Positions 58,402-64,000 of a stretch of DNA of 64,000 nt are shown piece after piece. Below the pieces are notes generated by a model that ran no database searches, was not told the DNA's origin, and saw only the letters and a program-made list of their open reading frames with translations. The stretch comes from Streptomyces bauhiniae (GTDB lineage Bacteria; Actinomycetota; Actinomycetes; Streptomycetales; Streptomycetaceae). The translations under genes and the position numbers were made by a program. The DNA is taken from the NCBI RefSeq assembly GCF_004784475.1, contig NZ_SRRT01000005.1:434001-498000 (forward strand), read 5' to 3'. Within the stretch, counting starts at the first letter, position 1; every line of letters starts with the position of its first letter.

Positions 58402-59958
58402 TCAGTCCTGCGTCAGGTCCTGCTTCAAGGGTGCGACCGCTCGGTGCCGCACCGCCGCCGCGAGCGTACGGTGTCCGGCCTGCTCGGCGAGCGCGAGGCG
58501 TTCGGCGGGGAAGGGCCGCTGCCACCACTCCCCCTGCGCGGCGGCAGTGGTCGCGTACAGGTCGGTCAGCGCGACGGCGAGGGCCCGGCGGGCGGCCGGG
58601 AGGGCGTGGGGCGCGGGGTGGGCCAGCAGGTGTTCGGTATGCGCGCTGGCGCTCTCGACGGCGGTCAGGGCGTCGTGCACGCGGTCACCCGCCCGCCGGT
58701 TGGTGACGATCACGGCGGCGGCGAACCCGGCCAGCGCGCCGACCAGGGTGTCCAGCACCCGCTGGGTGATCAGCAGGCCCGGGTCCTGGAGATGGGTGAA
58801 CTCGGTGATGAGCAGCGCCATGGGCGTGACGCAGACCGTACCGAGCCAGTAGTTGCGGGCGATGAGCGCCTCCGCGCCGAAGCTGCACGCCAGGCAGCAC
58901 AGGACGAGCGTGACGGGGTGGAGATGGGTCAGCGGGGTGAGCGCGGCGAAGACGAGGACACCGAGGAGGTTGCCGACGACGCGCTGGACGCTCCGGTGCC
59001 AGGTGAGGGTGACGTTGGCCTGGTAGAGGGAGGCGGCGGTGACGAGGGCCCAGTAGGGGCGGCCCACGCCGAGGGAGAGGGCGGCCAGACCGGCCAGCGC
59101 GCAGCCCAGGGCAGTGCGGGTGGCTATGGGGGCCAGGTGCTTGAAGGGGATGCGGGCGGGGCGGGGGTGGGCGTCGACCGGGTTGGTGGCTTCCGCTTGC
59201 GGTACCGGGCCGGTGCCGCGCAGGGCTTGGGCCCACGCACGCAGTTGGGCGGGGCCGGCGTCGGCGGCCTCGGCGCGGAGCAGCAGGTTCTCGAGGGCGC
59301 GCCGGGTGGAGTCGGGGCGGACGCCGGGGGCGCGGAGGGCCTGCCAGGCGGTGTGCAGGGCCGCGTGGGCGGGTGCGTGGCCCTGGTCGGCGAGGTCGGC
59401 GGCGGCATGGAGGGCTGCGGCGACGGCCCGCCGCTCGGGCCCATGCGGGCGGAGCACTCTGGGCGCCATGCAGACGAGCCACGCCCAGGCGCCGGCGGCG
59501 AGGGTGAGTCCGAGGTGGGCGGGGACCTGGCCGGGGGTCTGCGGGACGAACAGGGCGGCGGAGCTGATGAAGGTGACGACCACGTTGCCGGGCGGCCCGA
59601 CACGGGTGGCCTCGCAGACCGTCTTCTGCGCGGCGGCCAGCAGGGCGCCGACGAGCACCAGGGCGACGGGGCCGGGGGTGAGCGCCGAGGCGACCAGGGC
59701 GACGGCGAGTCCGGCTGTCATGCCGAGCACGACCCCGGTGAGGAGGCGGGCGCGGGCCGCGTAGGGGCGCTGGTGGCCGTAGAGCGCGCAGAGCGACCCG
59801 GCCATCGTGTAGAGGGCGAGGTCGAGGCGGCCGAGGGCCAGCAGGAGGAGGTTGGGCGGGGCCGCCGACACGACCACGCTCAGAGCGGGCTTGAACCAGA
59901 TGGCGGAGGGTCCCTGGAGGCGGAGCGCCTGGACGAGGGGGAGACGGCGGCTGCTCAT
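58402..59958 (-). CDS. FUSC-family membrane transporter
   Basis: A 518-residue protein with two blocks of hydrophobic helices. The first block (about residues 25-165) contains ALYTMAGSLCALYGHQRPYA and VALVLVGALLAAAQKTVCEA. A soluble middle part follows. The second block (~300-420) contains AALSLGVGRPYWALVTAASL, YQANVTLTWHRSVQRVVGNL and DTLVGALAGFAAAVIVTNRR. This is the fusaric-acid-resistance/aromatic acid exporter layout. Paired with a MarR gene it is probably an efflux protein for aromatic or weak acids. Confidence 0.88.
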   Translation of the reverse strand: MSSRRLPLVQALRLQGPSAIWFKPALSVVVSAAPPNLLLLALGRLDLALYTMAGSLCALYGHQRPYAARARLLTGVVLGMTAGLAVALVASALTPGPVALVLVGALLAAAQKTVCEATRVGPPGNVVVTFISSAALFVPQTPGQVPAHLGLTLAAGAWAWLVCMAPRVLRPHGPERRAVAAALHAAADLADQGHAPAHAALHTAWQALRAPGVRPDSTRRALENLLLRAEAADAGPAQLRAWAQALRGTGPVPQAEATNPVDAHPRPARIPFKHLAPIATRTALGCALAGLAALSLGVGRPYWALVTAASLYQANVTLTWHRSVQRVVGNLLGVLVFAALTPLTHLHPVTLVLCCLACSFGAEALIARNYWLGTVCVTPMALLITEFTHLQDPGLLITQRVLDTLVGALAGFAAAVIVTNRRAGDRVHDALTAVESASAHTEHLLAHPAPHALPAARRALAVALTDLYATTAAAQGEWWQRPFPAERLALAEQAGHRTLAAAVRHRAVAPLKQDLTQD

Positions 59959-59966
59959 ACGAATAA

Positions 59967-59991
59967 TTTAACAGGTGTTTCACCAGTAAAA
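59967..59991. promoter_or_regulatory. MarR-type operator at the FUSC start
   Basis: TTTAACAGGTG - TTT - CACCAGTAAAA is a 25-base inverted repeat with 9 of 11 paired positions. It begins eight bases upstream of the FUSC ATG (59958), in an AT-rich stretch, and would cover the promoter. Confidence 0.72.
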
Positions 59992-60132
59992 GACTTATCG
60001 CGGCCTCGCAACCGCCCTGGTCACACGCCGCGCTCCGGTGAACGCTCCCCGTACACCCCCTTGCGCTCGCGTGCGCTGTGCGTGGCGTGGGCATCGCATC
60101 CCTCGACATGGCGTCGAACGGGGGTGGTGCGC

Positions 60133-60678
60133 GTGCACGGACCGGTGTCACCGGCCTGGCTGCTGGTCGCGCTCTGCGCGGCGACCGGCGCCTACTGCCT
60201 GCTGCGGATGCGCAGCGGGGTCGAGGAACAGCGCCGCGCGGCGGGCGGCGAGGCGCTGATGGGCTTCGGGATGGCGGCAATGGCGATACCGGCGGCGGTG
60301 TTCGCCCCGCCGCGCTGGGTGTGGCCGCTGTACGCGGCGGTCTTCGGCCTGGCCGCCCTGCGTGCGCTGTGGTCGGCGCGGCGGAGCGCCCACCATCTGC
60401 ACCATCTGCTGGGCAGTACGGCGATGGTGTACATGGCGGTACTGATGGCCGCCGCCCCGGCTCACCACCACCACACCGGCGCCTCCGGCCCAGCCTGGCT
60501 GACGGGCGCGCTGCTGCTCTACTTCACCGGCTACGTCCTGCTGACCGGCGCCCGTCTGGCGCCCGTGACCGTGCGGGGCGGCCCCGGCTCGGTGCCGTGG
60601 GGTGACCGGACCGAACTGTCCCGGGTGTGCCGGCTGTCGATGGGGATAGGCATGCTGGCGATGCTTCTGACGATGTGA
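60133..60678 (+). CDS. DUF5134-family membrane protein
   Basis: A 181-residue polytopic protein with about five helices (SPAWLLVALCAATGAYCLLR; VWPLYAAVFGLAALRALWSA; AWLTGALLLYFTGYVLLTGA). The His-rich RRSAHHLHHLLGSTAMVYMA and APAHHHHTG segments are typical of DUF5134 and could bind metal. GTG 60133 is chosen for spacing to GGGGG; GTG 60124 and 60127 are alternatives. It is followed 84 bases later by the M56 peptidase gene, a common pairing in Streptomyces. Confidence 0.82.
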   Translation: MHGPVSPAWLLVALCAATGAYCLLRMRSGVEEQRRAAGGEALMGFGMAAMAIPAAVFAPPRWVWPLYAAVFGLAALRALWSARRSAHHLHHLLGSTAMVYMAVLMAAAPAHHHHTGASGPAWLTGALLLYFTGYVLLTGARLAPVTVRGGPGSVPWGDRTELSRVCRLSMGIGMLAMLLTM

Positions 60679-60762
60679 CACCTCAAGCGGTGTGCGGCGC
60701 GCGGGAGTTGTCTGCGTCACTTCGGCGCCGGTGAGCGGTCCGGTGCTCATAGGGTGCTGCCC

Positions 60763-61695
60763 ATGAGCGTCCCCGTGGCACTGCTGCTGCTCGGCATCCT
60801 GACCTCCGTCGCCGCCCCGCGCCTGCTGGCCCGCGCCGACTGGCCGGACCGGGAGCCGGTGGTGGCGCTGTGGGCCTGGCAGTGCGTGGTGGCCGCCGTC
60901 CTGCTGTGCTGCGCGCTGTCGATGACACTGAGCGCGGCGGCGGCCTGGCAGGAGGTGCGCGGGCATCTGTTCAGCGGGGCTCCGCACGGGGTGGTCGAGG
61001 CGTACGCCCTCGGTGCGGCCGGTCCCTGGGCCGCGCCGACCGCCGTGACGCTGGCCTGCGGAGGGCTGTGGACCCTGGCGATGCTGGCCGGCGAGGTGCT
61101 GCACGCGCGGCGCCGCCGAGGGGCGCGCCGGACCGAACTCCTGGAGCGAGCGCCCCTGTTGCCGGGCGAGGAACCGGGCGGACGGCTGGTGGTCCTGGAG
61201 GGCGACCGCCCGGACGCGTACTGGCTCCCCGGTACCACTCCCCAGCTCGTGGTCACCACGGCCGCCCTCCGCCGTCTCAAGGGCAGCCGTCTGGACGCCC
61301 TGCTCGCCCACGAACAGGACCACGCCCGCTTCCGGCACGACTGGCTGCTGCACTGCTCCGCCGCCCTGGCCGGTGGCTTCCCCCAGGTCCGGGTCTTCGC
61401 CGCCTTCCGCGACGAGATGCACCGCCTGGTCGAACTGGCCGCCGACGACACCGCCTCCCGCCGCTTCGGCCGCGTCACCACCGCCCTCGCCCTGGTCGAC
61501 CTCAATGAGGACCGGGGCGTCTTCGGCCCCTCCCCCACGCCCCAGGCCCAACTCCCCCAGCGTGTCAACCGCCTTCTCACGGCCCCGCCCCGCCTTCCGG
61601 CCCCCCAGCGCCTCCGCCTGACGGCAACCGCCGCACTGGTACCGGTACTTCCGGTGATCGTCGCTTTCGTTCCGGGGCTGCGGGCGTTGCATTAG
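60763..61695 (+). CDS. M56-family (BlaR1-like) membrane metallopeptidase
   Basis: A 310-residue membrane protease. Helices lie at about residues 3-22, 35-60 and 90-113. The cytoplasmic zinc site is LLAHEQDHARFRHDW with H183, E184 and H187 (HExxH). A downstream LVELAADDTASRRFG supplies the third ligand Glu. A last helix LVPVLPVIVAFVPGL ends the protein. BlaR1/MecR1-type relatives cleave BlaI-family repressors; no BlaI gene is in the window. ATG 60763 has AGGGTG upstream. Confidence 0.88.
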   Translation: MSVPVALLLLGILTSVAAPRLLARADWPDREPVVALWAWQCVVAAVLLCCALSMTLSAAAAWQEVRGHLFSGAPHGVVEAYALGAAGPWAAPTAVTLACGGLWTLAMLAGEVLHARRRRGARRTELLERAPLLPGEEPGGRLVVLEGDRPDAYWLPGTTPQLVVTTAALRRLKGSRLDALLAHEQDHARFRHDWLLHCSAALAGGFPQVRVFAAFRDEMHRLVELAADDTASRRFGRVTTALALVDLNEDRGVFGPSPTPQAQLPQRVNRLLTAPPRLPAPQRLRLTATAALVPVLPVIVAFVPGLRALH

Positions 61696-61699
61696 GGTC

Positions 61700-61720
61700 T
61701 GTCGTCCCAAGTGGACGACA
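61700..61720. promoter_or_regulatory. Inverted repeat before the NACHT gene
   Basis: TGTCGTCC-CAAGT-GGACGACA is a perfect 8-bp inverted repeat with a 5-base centre, four bases past the M56 stop and 15 before the NACHT start. It could be an operator or a weak terminator. Confidence 0.5.
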
Positions 61721-61735
61721 TGGGGGGGCAGTCGG

Positions 61736-64000
61736 ATGACGGGGGTACGCCCGGCGTTACGCGTCCTGGCGGGAGCGGCGCTCGCGGTCACCGTGGGCGT
61801 GGCGACGAACCAGGTGCTCAACGACGGCAAGCTGAGCTGGACTTGGCTCTATGCCTCGCTGTGCGTCTCGGTGTTGAGCCTGCTGTACTCCGAGTTGGGG
61901 AGCGCGGGCGACACGGGGACGGCCCACGGCGGCCGCCGGGTGTACTTACGCCAACTGCGGGCGAGCGTGCGGGACATGGAGACGGTCGGCATCGCCACGC
62001 AGAGCGAGTTCGTGTTCCGGATGCGTCAGGTGTACGTCGACGTCAGCGTGGTCCCTCAAGTCCTGCACGCGGCGGCCAGGGAGCCGTACGTCGGTCCGGC
62101 CGGCGGCGGTGAGCGCAGGAGCCTGGCCTCGGTGCTGCGCGAGGGCGACGGTGCGGAGACGTCCCGTGTCCTGGCGGTCATCGGCGGCCCGGGCTCCGGC
62201 AAGACGACGCTGGCCCGCAACACGGCACTGGAGCTGTGCGCACACCGCTGGCGGCCGTGGAAGCGGCGGCTGCCGGTGCTGCTCTACCTCCGCGACCACG
62301 CCTCCGCCCTGCTGGCCGACGAGCCCCCGGCACTGGAGACGGTGGCCGTCTCGGCGGGCTGGCTGGACGGCAAGGTCCCGGCCCGCTGGCTCGCCCGCCG
62401 TCTCGACCGGGGCGGCTGCGTGGTCCTGCTGGACGGCCTCGACGAGGTCGCCGACCCGGCGGAACGCGGCCGGGTGGTGGCCTGGGTCGCCCGGCAGGTC
62501 CAACGGCACCCCCGGAACACGTACGTGGTGACGTCCCGGCCGCACGGTTACGAGACGAATCCGCTGCCGGGCGCGGAGGTCCTCCAGGTCCGCCGGTTCA
62601 CCTGGGAGCAGATCGAGCGCTTCCTCCGCCAGTGGTCGTACGCCACGGAGAGCCGCGCGCGGGGCACCACCGGCCCCGAGGCGCATACGGCCGCCGACCG
62701 CACCGCCACCGACCTCCTGACCCGCCTCCGCCGACAGCCGGCCCTCTACGACCTGGCGGCGAACCCGCTGTTGCTCACGATGACGGCCAATGTGCATCGG
62801 TACCGAGGCCAACTTCCGGGCAGTCGGGCGGAGTTGTACGCCGAGATGTGTGACGTACTGCTCCACCGGCGTTCCGAGGCGCGCGGTCTCACCGACGCAA
62901 CGGGGCTTGCCGGGCCGCACAAGCAGCATGTCGCTCAGCATCTCGCGCTGGCGATGATGCGGGCGCGGGTGCGGGACTGGCCCGTACGGGACGCGGCGCG
63001 GGCGATCCGGCTGGCGTTGCGGCAGGTGCCGGGGCGGGTGAGCGCGGAGGTGTTTTTGGAGGAGGCCCGGAAGAGCGGGCTGCTGGTGGAGCGGGAGCAC
63101 CACGTGTACGGGTTCGCCCACCTCACGCTCCAGGAGTACTTGGCAGCGGCCCAGCTCAGCGCTCCGCACGCGGACACCGGCGTCCTCACATCGAACGTCG
63201 GCTCACCGTGGTGGCGCGAGACGATCCTGCTCTGGTCGGCCGGGAACGACGCGACGCCCGTCATCACCGCCTGCCTGGACAGCGGTGCGGTCCCCGCGCT
63301 GGCCCTCGCCTTCGACTGTGCGGAGGAGGCGAGGACCGTGGACCCGGATGCGCGGAGCCGACTGGAGTCCCTGCTGACTCCGCCCGGCCCCGACGAGCCC
63401 CGCGACCCCGCGCAGGCGCGTCTGATGGCCCAGGTCCTGGCGACGCGGAGTCTGCGCGAGACGGTGCGGATCGACGACACGACCACGTTGTGCGCCCGGC
63501 CGGTTCCGCACGAGTTGTATGCGGCGTTCGTCCATGAGGAGAGGGCGGTGAGGCGGCATCATTCCGTCCCGCCGCAGTCGTCAGGGAGCGCCGGTGGGGC
63601 GGCGGTGGGCATGCAGGCGGGTGACGCGGAGCGCTTCGTGGAGTGGGTCAACTGCCTTGCTCTGGACGAGGAAAGCACCTACCGGCTGCCGACCCCGGCG
63701 GAGCTGGGCGATCCGGCGGCCGTGACTCTCATCCCGGCCGGACAGACCGTGTGGGCACAGGAACGCGCCAGGACGCTCCTTCATCAGCCTGAAGGAGCCG
63801 GCTGGCCCTACCTCAGGTCGGCCGAGTGGATCAGCGCCATCGTGTCCGCCGACCTGGAGCTGCTCAAACCCTGCCTGCAGCTCCTGGGCACGCCGGAGCA
63901 GCAACGCACGCGGGTGATCGCCTGGATCAAAGTCCTCGCCACCGCTCTCGCCTACCCGTCCGAGCTGGGCGGGGACCCGGCCACGACCCCGCTGAAACTG
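61736..64000 (+). CDS. Membrane-anchored NACHT-domain NTPase (incomplete at right edge)
   Basis: 755 codons are open to the window end. Two N-terminal membrane helices (ALRVLAGAALAVTVGVATNQ; WTWLYASLCVSVLSLLYSEL) precede the NTPase. Walker A is IGGPGSGKTTLARN (K156); Walker B is VVLLDGLDEVADP (D233, D236, E237); TYVVTSRPHGYETNPLPG and FTWEQIERFLRQW follow, then AANPLLLTMTANVHRYRGQL, together typical of NACHT STAND ATPases. A helical region leads to FVEWVNCLALDEESTYRLPT then PAELGD (~635-660), resembling a formylglycine-enzyme-like sensor fold. ATG 61736 has GGGGGG seven bases upstream. Bacterial NACHT proteins can be anti-phage immune sensors. Confidence 0.85.
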   Translation, partial: MTGVRPALRVLAGAALAVTVGVATNQVLNDGKLSWTWLYASLCVSVLSLLYSELGSAGDTGTAHGGRRVYLRQLRASVRDMETVGIATQSEFVFRMRQVYVDVSVVPQVLHAAAREPYVGPAGGGERRSLASVLREGDGAETSRVLAVIGGPGSGKTTLARNTALELCAHRWRPWKRRLPVLLYLRDHASALLADEPPALETVAVSAGWLDGKVPARWLARRLDRGGCVVLLDGLDEVADPAERGRVVAWVARQVQRHPRNTYVVTSRPHGYETNPLPGAEVLQVRRFTWEQIERFLRQWSYATESRARGTTGPEAHTAADRTATDLLTRLRRQPALYDLAANPLLLTMTANVHRYRGQLPGSRAELYAEMCDVLLHRRSEARGLTDATGLAGPHKQHVAQHLALAMMRARVRDWPVRDAARAIRLALRQVPGRVSAEVFLEEARKSGLLVEREHHVYGFAHLTLQEYLAAAQLSAPHADTGVLTSNVGSPWWRETILLWSAGNDATPVITACLDSGAVPALALAFDCAEEARTVDPDARSRLESLLTPPGPDEPRDPAQARLMAQVLATRSLRETVRIDDTTTLCARPVPHELYAAFVHEERAVRRHHSVPPQSSGSAGGAAVGMQAGDAERFVEWVNCLALDEESTYRLPTPAELGDPAAVTLIPAGQTVWAQERARTLLHQPEGAGWPYLRSAEWISAIVSADLELLKPCLQLLGTPEQQRTRVIAWIKVLATALAYPSELGGDPATTPLKL

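Noticed and set aside
1..64000. Search for CRISPR arrays, insertion sequences, tRNA genes and phage genes
   Set aside because: No regularly spaced repeats, transposase or integrase motifs, or tRNA cloverleaf-like sequences were seen on either strand.

Overview
The window is very GC-rich, mostly single-gene or short-operon actinobacterial chromosome and looks like Streptomyces. Signs of this are the codon bias, many GTG starts and one forced TTG start, Streptomyces-typical families (DUF6643, DUF6421, DUF5134, an Rv1733c-like membrane protein, a CGNR zinc-finger protein, an orphan RsbW-like ATPase), and a high density of LacI, DeoR, ROK, TetR, MarR and PucR regulators beside sugar genes. No rRNA, tRNA, insertion sequence, prophage or CRISPR array was seen. 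It reads as chromosomal arm or arm/core boundary DNA rather than a mobile island.

Layout. 1-4.2 kb: a polyol/sugar locus (PfkB kinase, LacI repressor, zinc dehydrogenase, sugar/H+ symporter) around a 26-bp perfect operator palindrome. 4.2-9.2 kb: a secreted GH43 glycosidase, a large TerD-like protein, and a CGNR protein divergent from an Asp-nucleophile hydrolase. 9.3-13.6 kb: an MHS transporter, a GAF-PucR regulator and a 3-hydroxybutyrate dehydrogenase-like SDR, probably one catabolic unit. 13.6-21.5 kb: NUDIX, apolipoprotein N-acyltransferase, an O-antigen-ligase-like protein, a PH protein, a Glu/Asp racemase, an HpnB-like glycosyltransferase, DUF6643 and an Rv1733c-like protein. 21.7-26.5 kb: a beta-helix/AAA+ fusion, and a polytopic protein that appears to carry a split alpha/beta hydrolase.

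26.8-42.2 kb: a DeoR regulator, a Cds1-like cysteine desulfhydrase, an RsbW-like ATPase, NUDIX plus ROK regulator, AlkB, an RlmG-like methyltransferase, an amino-sugar module (class II aldolase, SIS protein, DeoR), a TetR/deazaflavin-oxidoreductase pair, a geranylgeranyl-reductase-family flavoprotein, an M20 dipeptidase and a P-loop/NUDIX fusion. 42.3-48.3 kb: a tiny acidic secreted peptide, a GH27 alpha-galactosidase, a ROK glucokinase divergent from a LacI regulator, and an HpcH/HpaI-type lyase. 48.4-56.8 kb: etfBA, flavin reductase, thioredoxin-like protein, PlsC-type acyltransferase, a three-gene operon (DUF6421, SDR, threonine aldolase) and a glycerophosphodiesterase. 56.8-64 kb: GNAT, VOC, a FUSC-MarR operon with its operator, DUF5134, an M56 peptidase and, at the right edge, a membrane-anchored NACHT NTPase that continues out of the window.

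Functionally the window is dominated by uptake and breakdown of plant or microbial sugars (GH43, GH27, polyol and amino-sugar modules, glucokinase), each with a local repressor and a visible operator. Convergent gene pairs are repeatedly separated by compact bidirectional hairpins. The least explained items are the NACHT protein, the beta-helix/AAA+ fusion, the split hydrolase, the P-loop/NUDIX fusion, the TerD-like protein and the DUF6421 operon. All functions are read from sequence patterns; no database search was run.
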